Below, piece by piece: positions 29,643 through 37,206 of a stretch of DNA of 41,836 nucleotides (within the stretch, counting starts at the first letter, position 1; each line of letters opens with the position of its first letter). The DNA comes from a virus. The stretch spans positions 1 through 41,836 of IMG/VR virus record IMGVR_UViG_3300027754_000189; one strand, 5' to 3'. The position numbers and the translations under genes are program-made. The notes under the pieces were generated by a model that saw only the letters and a program-made list of their open reading frames with translations, had not been told where the DNA came from and did no database searches.

Positions 29643-30467
29643 CTACGCCCGCACAATAGGGTTGAAAAGAACGACGGGCGGCGCATCGCCTTTCGGCCGC
29701 AAATACCGCAGACCGTTGATCTCCGCGCGCAGTTCGGCAACGGTCTCACGTGCGCGCATTGCGTCCGCCGCATCCGTGTCCGCGCACTCACGGGCATCGT
29801 TCAATTCGTTAGTCAATCGAATCACCTCATCGCGCAATTCCGCCACCACGCTTTCCAGGTAGACGACGCGCGAACGTGCCGCATCATCGCGTGTCGGTTG
29901 CGGTACGGGTTCCGGCACCGGCACCGGCACGGAATCGATTTTCGGGGCTTTCGCGGCTTTCGCCACCTTGACCGGCTTTGCGTCCATGGCGTGGAGCACG
30001 TCTACCACGGTCCGGGTATCGACCAAACCGGACCCGCCGGTTAGCTTTCGCAAATAGTCGCTTTTCATATCGTTAAATGAGGCGACGGCGTTATGGTCTT
30101 CCGGCATCGGCATACGCATCCGGACCGTACCTTCGCCTCCATCGGCACCGCGATAAACGATAACCAGCGTGTCGCGTGTCGGTTTCGTCCATGCGATATC
30201 GTGCAAATCGTCATAGTCCGAATCAAGGTTGAATCCGGTTGGCGGACCATAAGGACGTGCGATCTTTTCGGGATAAATGCACGGAATCGGGCGCTTCGGC
30301 AAACCCGGTTCGACGTCCTCCGAAACAACGACCGACGCGCCCTGACCGTAGGAAGGACGGCGCTGAGAGGCGTCGAAAAGCTTCTTCGCGCGCTTGAATT
30401 GCGCGCGATATTCGGGCGACGTCGCGGGAGAAAGCCCCGCTTCAACCATCGTGTATTCCTGCGTCAC
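29643..30467 (-). CDS. Hypothetical protein with C-terminal coiled coil
   Basis: A 274-residue protein starting at GTG one base after the upstream stop, with a GGGGGTG stretch before it. Residues 1-150 look globular with aromatic and proline-rich segments (IPCIYPEKIARPYGPPTGF). Residues about 165-190 are a Val/Pro/Lys linker (PVPVPEPVPQP). Residues 195-255 are a coiled coil (YLESVVAELRDEVIRLTNEL). Codon choice is less C-biased than in neighbouring blocks, hinting at a different origin. Function unknown. Confidence 0.65.
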   Translation of the reverse strand: MTQEYTMVEAGLSPATSPEYRAQFKRAKKLFDASQRRPSYGQGASVVVSEDVEPGLPKRPIPCIYPEKIARPYGPPTGFNLDSDYDDLHDIAWTKPTRDTLVIVYRGADGGEGTVRMRMPMPEDHNAVASFNDMKSDYLRKLTGGSGLVDTRTVVDVLHAMDAKPVKVAKAAKAPKIDSVPVPVPEPVPQPTRDDAARSRVVYLESVVAELRDEVIRLTNELNDARECADTDAADAMRARETVAELRAEINGLRYLRPKGDAPPVVLFNPIVRA

Positions 30468-30468
30468 G

Positions 30469-30717
30469 TTACACCCCCACCGTGACGGCGACGACGTGGG
30501 CGTGCGACCCGTCCGGCAAGGTGCCGGACGTGAGTGCGTAAGGTCCGCAGGGGTTCATGCGCGCCGAAACGTGAGCGGCGGCCGCAGCCACGTGATTCTC
30601 GCCCGCCGACAGCGCATAGTCGTACGCAAACACGGTCCGGCCGTAGTGTGACGTGGCGACGATGCGCGCGCCGCGAGTGTCGGTCGGTCCGGCGAACCTT
30701 GTGCGAATGGCTTGCAT
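30469..30717 (-). CDS. Conserved-type small accessory protein
   Basis: An 82-residue protein with GGAGT upstream of its ATG; a longer frame would cross two hairpins. The sequence MQAIRTRFAGPTDTRGARIV, then YALSAGENHVAAAAAH, matches a pattern I recall from many plasmid and phage accessory genes (MxAIxTKYLxxTxTRGxRIKA...). The biochemical role of that group is unknown to me. It lies in the leftward small-gene operon. Confidence 0.65.
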   Translation of the reverse strand: MQAIRTRFAGPTDTRGARIVATSHYGRTVFAYDYALSAGENHVAAAAAHVSARMNPCGPYALTSGTLPDGSHAHVVAVTVGV

Positions 30718-30728
30718 TAGTAGACTCC

Positions 30729-30778
30729 GGCCGCTTGTGCGGCCCGTGCGTGGGTCCGGTGGCACCATGCCGCCGGAC
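30729..30778 (-). promoter_or_regulatory. Two adjacent hairpins before the 82-residue gene
   Basis: GGCCGC-TTGT-GCGGCC (30729-30744) and an 11-bp stem with one mismatch and a 3-base loop (30754-30778) lie in the gap between the 30789 and 30469 genes. In the leftward transcript the first-named hairpin abuts the GGAGT ribosome box, so it could mask it or act as an intercistronic RNA stabiliser. No U-run is present. Confidence 0.5.
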
Positions 30779-30788
30779 GGTGAAGCAG

Positions 30789-30893
30789 TTACTGATGCGG
30801 GCCGAAGAATCCCTTGCGGCACAGGTAAATGACGCCGCCCATGAGGATGAGCATAGGTAGGGTCGTAAAAGCGTTCGAAATCAGGCCGTCCAT
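30789..30893 (-). CDS. 34-residue single-pass membrane protein
   Basis: A short gene found by reading the gap. Its ATG is one base after the stop of the 30895 gene. The product is MDGLISNAFTTLPMLILMGG followed by VIYLCRKGFFGPHQ. Residues 9-25 form a hydrophobic helix, with positive charge after it, so the C terminus is probably cytoplasmic. Possible roles include a small lysis, exclusion or envelope-targeting peptide. Nothing more specific can be said. Confidence 0.65.
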   Translation of the reverse strand: MDGLISNAFTTLPMLILMGGVIYLCRKGFFGPHQ

Positions 30894-30894
30894 G

Positions 30895-30996
30895 TTAAAC
30901 ACCTTCCGTGAAAAGACGAGCGTTAACGGCACGCGCAAGGGCACGACGGTAACGGGAGGCGATGGCCTCCAAGAAAAGCCCTTGCGCCTCAGACAT
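30895..30996 (-). CDS. 33-residue basic helical protein
   Basis: A short gene whose ATG overlaps the previous stop (TGATG). The product MSEAQGLFLEAIASRYRRAL then ARAVNARLFTEGV is one amphipathic, Arg/Ala-rich helix. An upstream box is provided by GTGGAG within the 30996 gene. The tight start-stop packing with both neighbours supports it. Function unknown. Confidence 0.6.
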   Translation of the reverse strand: MSEAQGLFLEAIASRYRRALARAVNARLFTEGV

Positions 30997-31163
30997 CAGG
31001 CGTTCTCCACGTCAGTTTGGGTCAGGTAACCAGCAGTCACGAGCCACTCGTAGTCGTGTTCCTCCCACGCTGCGATAACGTCTTCACGAGCAATTCGGGC
31101 ATCATCCGCCGCCCGTTGCAGGTCAATCAGAGTCTGTTGGAGCTTTTCACCTAGTGTTCCCAT
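30996..31163 (-). CDS. 55-residue helical protein, first gene of the leftward small-gene operon
   Basis: A short gene with a GAGGGA box eight bases before its ATG and about 75 bases downstream of promoter P_D. The product MGTLGEKLQQTLIDLQRAAD, then DARIAREDVIAAWEEHDYEW, is acidic and helical, ending in LVTAGYLTQTDVENA. It overlaps the next start by one base. No family is recognised. Confidence 0.7.
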   Translation of the reverse strand: MGTLGEKLQQTLIDLQRAADDARIAREDVIAAWEEHDYEWLVTAGYLTQTDVENA

Positions 31164-31239
31164 GTTTTCCCTCTTTCCGGCCGCGGTCCGCAGCCCTTGT
31201 CAGTGTCCGTCCGGCCCTACGCCGTTCGGTGATTTCGTG

Positions 31240-31268
31240 CTTGTACCCCCATCATCGCCACGGGTCAA
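31240..31268 (-). promoter_or_regulatory. Promoter P_D (leftward)
   Basis: Read leftward: TTGACC (31268-31263), a 17-base spacer, and TACAAG (31245-31240). It matches the -35 at 5/6 and -10 at 4/6 and lies just upstream of the small-gene operon. The -35 is part of CTTTTCTTGACC, which also precedes P_A and the primase gene. Confidence 0.55.
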
Positions 31269-31300
31269 GAAAAGATTAAGGGGCAGGTGAACTATTTTAT

Positions 31301-31352
31301 AGTGTGGCGTTTTGCCCCACTATCCGTGTAACGTGTGTGGCGTTATGCCACA
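31301..31352. promoter_or_regulatory. Paired operator-like dyads
   Basis: AGTGTGGC-GTTTT-GCCCCACT (31301-31321) and TGTGGC-GTTAT-GCCACA (31336-31352) share the core GTGGCGTTWTGCC. The second is a perfect 6-bp dyad; the first matches at 7 of 8. Their centres are 33 bases apart, about three helical turns. The first overlaps the end of TATAGT (31299-31304), a weak rightward -10, so a bound dimer could block transcription of the terminase genes. They also lie near P_D. Confidence 0.65.
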
Positions 31353-31378
31353 GGTGTCCAAAAGGGGTGAAAGCGCCT

Positions 31379-31984
31379 ATGACGTACAAGCCTCCCGCCA
31401 CAGCCTGGGCGCTTCCCAGTGCAAACGTCACCTATACAAAGACGCGGTCCATCGCTCAGATGGTGCGTGACGCAACGAACGGGGGCCAGAAGCTCATCGA
31501 CGTTCTTGTGTCCCTTGCCTTCGATGAGGACGCGCACCCTCGCGACCGGACGACGGCTGTGGGAATGCTGATGGACCGCGGATTCGGCAAGGCGGTCGAA
31601 ACGACCCTGTCCCTGTCCGTGGACGCCAGCTCGAGCGACGCTCTATCCGCGCTCGCGGACGCGGAGCTGGAGCGCCTAGCGCAGACACTAGCCCCGCACA
31701 CGGTACGGCCCGTCGTGGTGCTACCGGCGCAGGCCCTATCGCCCGCGCTCGAAAGCCTCCCGGACGCCCCTCCGGAGGCGCTCGAAGCCCCGCTCCGGCC
31801 CCTTGTCCCTGTCACAGTACCGACCTGCCCTGTAGCAGGGACGCCTGTAACGCCCCTCCCCCCTCCCCTGGTCCGCGCCCCGCGCCGGCGGATCGTCGTC
31901 CCCCGTCCCCCTGTATCGGGGCGGGCGGGCCCGGATACGACACAATATGTAGTGGACCGCAGCGATATCAACCCCAAGGGGTAG
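31379..31984 (+). CDS. terS: Terminase small subunit candidate
   Basis: A 201-residue protein from the ATG at 31379 with AAGGGGTG upstream; the frame is open to 31304, but that part runs through the operator dyads. Residues 20-70 (RSIAQMVRDATNGGQKLIDV, then DEDAHPRDRTTAVGMLMDRG) resemble the helical domain of phage small terminase or related DNA-binding proteins. The C-terminal 90 residues are Pro-rich and end basic (RAPRRRIVVPRPP). It precedes a direct-repeat array and the large terminase, which suits DNA recognition for packaging. The call leans on context and is not certain. Confidence 0.55.
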   Translation: MTYKPPATAWALPSANVTYTKTRSIAQMVRDATNGGQKLIDVLVSLAFDEDAHPRDRTTAVGMLMDRGFGKAVETTLSLSVDASSSDALSALADAELERLAQTLAPHTVRPVVVLPAQALSPALESLPDAPPEALEAPLRPLVPVTVPTCPVAGTPVTPLPPPLVRAPRRRIVVPRPPVSGRAGPDTTQYVVDRSDINPKG

Positions 31985-32000
31985 GGGGTAGGGGGGGGGG
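31978..32000 (+). repeat. Potential G-quadruplex tract
   Basis: GGGG-TA-GGGGG-TA followed by ten G residues spans the stop codon of the terS candidate. Four G-runs of at least four with two-base loops satisfy the usual quadruplex rule. On the + transcript an RNA quadruplex could form at the 3' end of the coding region. From 31985 to 32326 (342 bases) the gap holds this tract, a short AT-rich stretch and the 20-bp array. Confidence 0.7.
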
Positions 32001-32097
32001 CCACACCCCTTCCGCCCGCCCTGCGCTAGCACAAGCCCCCACTGAAATTTTCCCCTCCAAACAAAGTAACCTTTATTCAAGACTTTTGACCTTGACC

Positions 32098-32297
32098 GAA
32101 CTTCCGCCATATCGATTGAACTTCCGCCATGTCGATTGAACTTCCGCCATGTCGATTGAACTTCCATCATGTCAACCAAACTTCCGTCATGTCGACCGAA
32201 CTTCCATCATGTCAACCAAACTTCCGTCATGTCGACCGAACTTCCGCCATGTCGATTGAACTTCCGTCATGTCGACCGAACTTCCGCCATGCTGACT
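32098..32297. repeat. Ten-unit 20-bp direct-repeat array (candidate packaging site)
   Basis: Ten contiguous 20-bp units, each close to GAACTTCCGCCATGTCGATT, run from 32098 to 32297. Variation falls at fixed positions: CCG(C/T)CATGTCGA(TT/CC) versus CCATCATGTCAACC. The core CATGTCGA includes TCGA or GTCGAC palindromes. There are no spacers, so this is not a CRISPR array. Its place between the terS candidate and the terminase large gene resembles pac/cos recognition arrays. Open frames through it are by-products of the repeat, whose 20-base period cycles the frame every 60 bases. Confidence 0.93.
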
Positions 32298-32326
32298 ACG
32301 GACATGCGACGTGCTACGGTGACCCG

Positions 32327-32434
32327 ATGCAAGAGCTGAGTCCACAGGCGTTCGTGACCTTGATGAAGGTCGTCGCGGTCATCTGCATTATCGCGATGTT
32401 GTTGGCTGTGTGGCCGGGGGATGACGAGGAATGA
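32327..32434 (+). CDS. 35-residue membrane protein
   Basis: A short gene just after the repeat array. The product MQELSPQAFVTLMKVVAVIC then IIAMLLAVWPGDDEE has one hydrophobic helix (residues 10-29) and an acidic tail. A longer upstream frame only translates the repeats. The stop overlaps the methyltransferase ATG as ATGA, which supports real coupling. Function unknown. Confidence 0.6.
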   Translation: MQELSPQAFVTLMKVVAVICIIAMLLAVWPGDDEE

Positions 32435-33528
32435 CGATGGACCTTTTTGCTCCGAAGCGTGTAGCCCCGACCCTGCGCCACGGGGATTGTCTTGCGGTCC
32501 TGCGGACCTTGCCCGACGCGAGCGTGGACTCGGTGGTGACGGACCCGCCCGCCGGCATCGCGTTTATGGGCAAGGCGTGGGACGAAGACAAGGGCGGCCG
32601 GAGGCAGTGGATTGCGTGGATGGCCGAGGTCATGGCCGAGGCGCTGCGCGTTCTCAAGCCCGGCGGACACGCACTGGTGTGGGCGCTGCCGAGGACGTCG
32701 CACTGGACGGCGACTGCGTTGGAAGACGCTGGGTTCGATGTCAGAGATTGCATCGTTCACTGTTTTGGGTCGGGGTTTCCGAAGTCGCACAATCTAGACG
32801 GAGCGTGGACCGGCTGGGGAACCGCTCTCAAGCCCGCCTCGGAGCATTGGTGGCTGGTCCGCAAGCCCCTCGTCGGCACCGTGGCGGCGAACGTCGAGCG
32901 GTACGGCACGGGTGCGCTAAACATCGACGCGAGTCGAGTCGTCGCGGCTAAGGGAGACGAACCTTTGCGCTGGGCGCAGGGTCGAGGCATGGGATTCCAC
33001 GGATCGGTAGACAACGGTCCGTGTGAGGCTTTGACCTCCGAAGGACGCTGGCCGCCGAACCTGCTTTTGAGCCACACCGAGGACTGTACCGAGGGCGCGT
33101 GCGCGGACGACTGCGCGGTCGCCGAGATGGATGGGCAGAGCGGTGTCACGAAGTCGGTTAGATCTGCGGGGCGTAATGGCACCAACGCCCCCGGATCGTC
33201 TTACCAACTTGCGGATCGAAAAGAAGATCTGCCACGCGGACACAATGATAGCGGCGGCGCATCTCGCTTCTTCCCTGTGTTCCGATATCAAGCGAAGCCG
33301 TCGAGGTCCGAGAAGGGCGCGACCAATGTTCATCCGACCGTGAAGAGCATCGGCCTCATGGACTGGCTCATCCGTCTCGTGACGCCTCCCGGTGGCGTGG
33401 TCCTCGACCCGTTCCTTGGCAGCGGCACGACGGGCGTGGCAGCGGCCAAGGGTGGCTTCGGCTTCATCGGCATCGAGCGCGAGGACGAGTACCTCGTTAT
33501 CGCTCGGGCGCGCATCGAGGCGGCATGA
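32431..33528 (+). CDS. Site-specific DNA methyltransferase (N6-adenine/N4-cytosine type, beta order)
   Basis: A 365-residue methylase. Catalytic motif IV TDPPAG (Asp38 to Ala41) comes first and the AdoMet motif I DPFLGSGTTG (from residue 326) comes last, the order of beta-class N6_N4 enzymes. The segments GIAFMGKAWD, ALPRTSHWTATAL and FGSGFPKSHN match a phage methylase group in which DPPA replaces the usual DPPY/DPPW. No restriction enzyme is nearby, so self-protection from host restriction is likely. It is ATGA-linked to the membrane peptide upstream and the large terminase downstream. Confidence 0.88.
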   Translation: MTMDLFAPKRVAPTLRHGDCLAVLRTLPDASVDSVVTDPPAGIAFMGKAWDEDKGGRRQWIAWMAEVMAEALRVLKPGGHALVWALPRTSHWTATALEDAGFDVRDCIVHCFGSGFPKSHNLDGAWTGWGTALKPASEHWWLVRKPLVGTVAANVERYGTGALNIDASRVVAAKGDEPLRWAQGRGMGFHGSVDNGPCEALTSEGRWPPNLLLSHTEDCTEGACADDCAVAEMDGQSGVTKSVRSAGRNGTNAPGSSYQLADRKEDLPRGHNDSGGASRFFPVFRYQAKPSRSEKGATNVHPTVKSIGLMDWLIRLVTPPGGVVLDPFLGSGTTGVAAAKGGFGFIGIEREDEYLVIARARIEAA

Positions 33529-35045
33529 CCCCTACGTTTTCGCCCGAGGACATCCAACGCGAACTGGCCCGTCGAGCCGCGACCGCTCTTTGGTCGCGTG
33601 GCAACCTGACCTACAAGCTGGACGCTACGCAGCGGAGCATCAAGGCATCGCTCTCGGCCACGCGAGAAAGGAAATTTTTTCTCCTGTGCTCGCGGCGCTT
33701 GGGCAAGAGCTTCACGCTGGTACTGGAAGCGTTCGAGACCGCGCTCAAGAAGCCGCTGAGTCGCATCCTCTACCTTGCCCCGACCGGCAAGGACGCTGCC
33801 GACATCGTGACCGACATCGTGGACGGACACCTGTTGCCGGACTGTCCAGCGACCTTGCGTCCAGACTACGACCGGCAGCAGAAGGTCTACTCGTTCAAGA
33901 ACGGGAGCACTATTCGGTTCAAGGGTGTGAACGGCGAGCACGCCGAGAACCTTCGAGGTGGTGCGGCAGACCTTGTGATTCTCGACGAGTGTGGAACGAT
34001 GGACGACTTGGCCTACGTTGTGTCGAGCGTCGTCATGCCCATGACGCTGACGACCGGGGGACGCGTGTTGCTGGCGACGACCCCGAGCCGCTCACCCGGA
34101 CACGACTCAGTGGCCATTTACGAGGACTTGGCCGGCAGGAACGCGACGGTGAAGTTCACGTTGCTGGACAACCCGAGAGTGGCTCCCGAGGTCAAGGCCG
34201 AGTTCCTCAAGGAAGCAGGTGAGCCGGACGCGCTCGTGGACGCTATCGTGGCCGGAACCGCGTCACCGACCACAACGACCGCGCTCCGCGAGTACTTCTG
34301 TGAGTTCGTGACCGACGCGGCCAGTGCCGTGCTTCCCGAGTTCACGGCGGACGCGCAGGCACAGACGGTCAAGTCAGCATCAAGGCCCGCGTACTTCGAC
34401 GCCTACGTCGCGATGGACCCAGGATTTCAAGACCGTACCGCCGTTCTCTACGCTTACTGGGATTTTAGGCGGGCCAAACTCGTCATCGAAGACGAATCGC
34501 TCATGCACCGGCCCTCGACGAGCGACATCGCGGCGGAAATCGCACGCAAGGAGCGAGGGTTGTGGTCCGGTTCCGAGCCTTACGCTCGCGTGAGCGACGT
34601 GGACCCCCGCCTCATCGCGGACTTGTGGCAGCTTCACCGCATCCAGTTCCGCGCCAGCGAGAAACAGGACTCGCTCGGGGCTATCAATCTGGTCCGAAAC
34701 ATGATTCAGAGCCGCGAACTGGAGATCGACCCGAGGTGCGTGCATCTCGTCCGGCAGATGCGAAACGCTATCTGGAACAACAAGGCCACGGACTTTGCGA
34801 GAGCGGGTTCCAAGACGCCGGACGGCCACTTCGACCTTGTGGCCGCGCTGAAGTACCTCTGTCGAGGCATCAATCGCCACCACAACCCCTATCCCGAAGG
34901 GTACGGTGTGGTTACCACCTCAAACTCGTGGCTTTCTCCACGCCCTACGGCCAGTCCGGTCGGCCTCGGGCTCATGGCGGACACGCCTTTTTCGCGTAGG
35001 CTAGCACGAACACGTCGAACGAGAGGTTCGTCCTCGCGGTACTAG
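33525..35045 (+). CDS. terL: Terminase large subunit
   Basis: A 506-residue packaging motor. The N-terminal ATPase has FFLLCSRRLGKSF (Walker A, Lys61) and ADLVILDECG (Walker B, 149-157). The C-terminal RNase H-like nuclease starts with AMDPGFQDRTAVLYAYWD and ends with GHFDLVAALKYL, whose Asp is an expected metal ligand. It cuts concatemers and drives DNA into the prohead through the portal encoded next. The start overlaps the methylase stop by four bases. The last 35 residues are Ser/Arg-rich and unusually basic. Confidence 0.95.
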   Translation: MTPTFSPEDIQRELARRAATALWSRGNLTYKLDATQRSIKASLSATRERKFFLLCSRRLGKSFTLVLEAFETALKKPLSRILYLAPTGKDAADIVTDIVDGHLLPDCPATLRPDYDRQQKVYSFKNGSTIRFKGVNGEHAENLRGGAADLVILDECGTMDDLAYVVSSVVMPMTLTTGGRVLLATTPSRSPGHDSVAIYEDLAGRNATVKFTLLDNPRVAPEVKAEFLKEAGEPDALVDAIVAGTASPTTTTALREYFCEFVTDAASAVLPEFTADAQAQTVKSASRPAYFDAYVAMDPGFQDRTAVLYAYWDFRRAKLVIEDESLMHRPSTSDIAAEIARKERGLWSGSEPYARVSDVDPRLIADLWQLHRIQFRASEKQDSLGAINLVRNMIQSRELEIDPRCVHLVRQMRNAIWNNKATDFARAGSKTPDGHFDLVAALKYLCRGINRHHNPYPEGYGVVTTSNSWLSPRPTASPVGLGLMADTPFSRRLARTRRTRGSSSRY

Positions 35046-35091
35046 ACAAAAACCAGTACCTCGAACACTTTAACCGTGATACGGGGCGAAC

Positions 35092-37173
35092 ATGCCGCAG
35101 AATCTCTGGGACAACGACACCAAGTACTTCGCGACCGAGCTTCCCGAGGAGCTGGGACCGAAGCTCGTCGAGAAAGTGCAGCAATATCGGTACGATACCG
35201 GCGTGCAGGCGGTCGACGGTCGGATGGCGCACGCTTGGCGGTACTACTACGGCTACGACCCCTCGGGATTCCACGCTACGGGCAACGTGGCTCGTGGCGG
35301 CATTCAAGGGGAGCTGGCGGAAATCCGCATCAACCACTCCCGGTCGCTCGTTCAGACGCTCTTGAACCTCATCGTGGCTCCGCAGTTCGTGTGGAACCCT
35401 CGGGCCAGCACCGTGGACTACGACGCGGTGCGACAGGTCGAGTCGGCGAGGGCTATTCTAGAGCACTACTGGCACAACAGGCAGTTCTCGACCTACGCCA
35501 CCAAGGCAGTCGAGTCAGCCATCGCCTTGTCGGAGGGATTCATCCACGAAGAGTGGGATTCCTCGATGGGCGAGGAGTACTCGGTCGACCCCGAGAACGC
35601 GGGCGGCATTATCAAGACCGGCGACGTGCGTTTCGCAAACGTGGCTCCGTGGGACGTCATTCGCGACCCGTACAAGACGGACTTCAGCGAGTGCCAGTGG
35701 CTCATCGTGCGCTTGTTCAAGAACAAGTGGGACTTGGCTGTCGAGTTCCCCGAGAAAGCCAAGGAAATCCACGACGTTCCGACTGAAATACCGTCGCGCG
35801 GAGACTCGGGTTACGCGCTCAAGGTCGCGACCGACGACGTTCCTTTGTACTACTTCTACCACAAGCCTTCCGCCTCGCTTCCGCTGGGCCGGATGGTCAA
35901 GTTCGTGTCGAGCGGCGACGTACTCGAAGACACCATCCTTCCCTACGGCATGATTCCGCTTCAGCGAATCACTTGCGCGGAATTGCAGGGAACGCCTTAC
36001 GGATACACTCCGTATTTCGAGATTCTGGGCATTCAAGAGGTGATGGACAGCATCAACTCGTCCATCACGACGAACATCACGACCTTTGGCACGCAGTCGC
36101 TGGCCGTCGAGGAAGGTTCGCCCGTTCAGCCGGACGACCTGGGCGGCGGAATGCGAATCATCTACTACCGCCCTGGTAGCCAACCCCCGCAGCCGCTCCA
36201 GTTGACGAAAAGCCCGCCGGAAGCGTTCAAGTACCTCGAAGACCTGAAGACGCATGAGGAATTGCTCATGGGTCTGAACAACGTGGTGCGTGGGCAGATG
36301 CAGACGGGCAAGGAGTCCGGTGCCGCGCTCGCTCTTCTTCAGAGTCAGGCCATCCAGCAGGCGTCGGTCCTTCAGCGCAACTACCTCAACGCGCTTGTGA
36401 GCGCGGGTACGGCCATTCTTCGCATCATCCGGTCGCGCGCTACGCTACCGCTGAAGATCGGCCTCGTGGGCAAGTCGCGCATGGACCTCGTGCGCGAAAC
36501 CGAGGTGACGAAGGACAGCATTCAGAGCATCGACCAGGTGGTCGTCGAGCTGGGCAACCCGGTCTCGCAGACCGCCGCCGGCCGGTTCGAGTTGTCGATG
36601 CAGCTCGTGCAGATGGGCGTCATCAAGACCCCTGCCGAGGTGCTCGAGGTTCTTGAGACGGGTCGCCTTGAGCCGCTGGTCAAGGGAACGCAGGAAGAGC
36701 TGGTCAACATCCTCAAAGAAAATCAGGACATGGTTCGAGGTGAGACGCCGGTCGTGCTCTTGTCCGACGACCACCCGCTCCACGGCAAGGAACACACGGC
36801 GGCGGTGGCTTCGCCGGCAGCGCGTCGAGACCCGAAGGTCTTGCGGGCGTACCGTGAGCACATGCACGAGCACTACAGCCAGTTCTACGGTGTGCCGCTG
36901 GAGATGGTCGAGATGGACCCGATGTACCGGCAGCGATTCTTGATGCTGTGCGGCCGTCCGGTGCCACCGGAGCCGATGGGTCCGCCGATGGGGCCGATGG
37001 GGCCGGGCGGCGCACCGATGCCCTCTGGGGCTGATGCCGGTTCGCTTCCCGACCCGAACATGGCCGCAACGGGGCCTATGCTCGGAGCGAACATGCCTTC
37101 GATGCCTACGAATCCTGCAACGGGTCAGGAATGGAACCCGAACACTGGCGGCGGGATAGTCCCGCCCCGATAG
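35092..37173 (+). CDS. Portal protein (P22 gp1-like)
   Basis: A 693-residue portal of podovirus size. The N terminus (DGRMAHAWRYYYGYDPSGF, INHSRSLVQTLLNLI) and mid region (VAPWDVIRDPYKTDFSECQW, QMQTGKESGAALALLQSQA) follow the P22-type portal pattern. The C-terminal 70 residues are low-complexity Gly/Pro/Met (PPMGPMGPGGAPMP), possibly a disordered barrel-side tail. GGGG precedes the ATG. It forms the dodecameric channel at the head vertex. Two hairpins (37150-37166 and 37175-37191) lie between it and the scaffold gene. Confidence 0.9.
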   Translation: MPQNLWDNDTKYFATELPEELGPKLVEKVQQYRYDTGVQAVDGRMAHAWRYYYGYDPSGFHATGNVARGGIQGELAEIRINHSRSLVQTLLNLIVAPQFVWNPRASTVDYDAVRQVESARAILEHYWHNRQFSTYATKAVESAIALSEGFIHEEWDSSMGEEYSVDPENAGGIIKTGDVRFANVAPWDVIRDPYKTDFSECQWLIVRLFKNKWDLAVEFPEKAKEIHDVPTEIPSRGDSGYALKVATDDVPLYYFYHKPSASLPLGRMVKFVSSGDVLEDTILPYGMIPLQRITCAELQGTPYGYTPYFEILGIQEVMDSINSSITTNITTFGTQSLAVEEGSPVQPDDLGGGMRIIYYRPGSQPPQPLQLTKSPPEAFKYLEDLKTHEELLMGLNNVVRGQMQTGKESGAALALLQSQAIQQASVLQRNYLNALVSAGTAILRIIRSRATLPLKIGLVGKSRMDLVRETEVTKDSIQSIDQVVVELGNPVSQTAAGRFELSMQLVQMGVIKTPAEVLEVLETGRLEPLVKGTQEELVNILKENQDMVRGETPVVLLSDDHPLHGKEHTAAVASPAARRDPKVLRAYREHMHEHYSQFYGVPLEMVEMDPMYRQRFLMLCGRPVPPEPMGPPMGPMGPGGAPMPSGADAGSLPDPNMAATGPMLGANMPSMPTNPATGQEWNPNTGGGIVPPR

Positions 37174-37204
37174 CGTCACCCAAGCGGTGACCGAAAGGCA
37201 AGGC
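37150..37204 (+). promoter_or_regulatory. Two hairpins and a shared leader before the scaffold gene
   Basis: GGCGGGA-TAG-TCCCGCC (37150-37166) and GTCACC-CAAGC-GGTGAC (37175-37191) come just before CCGAAAGGCAAGGC (37191-37204), which acts as the ribosome site. The same 14-base leader recurs before the coat gene (38547-38560), also just after a hairpin. Balanced translation of scaffold and coat, or mRNA processing, may explain it. Confidence 0.6.
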
Positions 37205-37206
37205 GC

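Noticed and set aside
32098-32297. CRISPR array
   Set aside because: Units are directly adjacent and there are no unique spacers.
32129-32326. Protein-coding reading of the 20-bp array
   Set aside because: The translation only repeats the DNA unit; the real gene starts at 32327 with a membrane helix and ATGA coupling.
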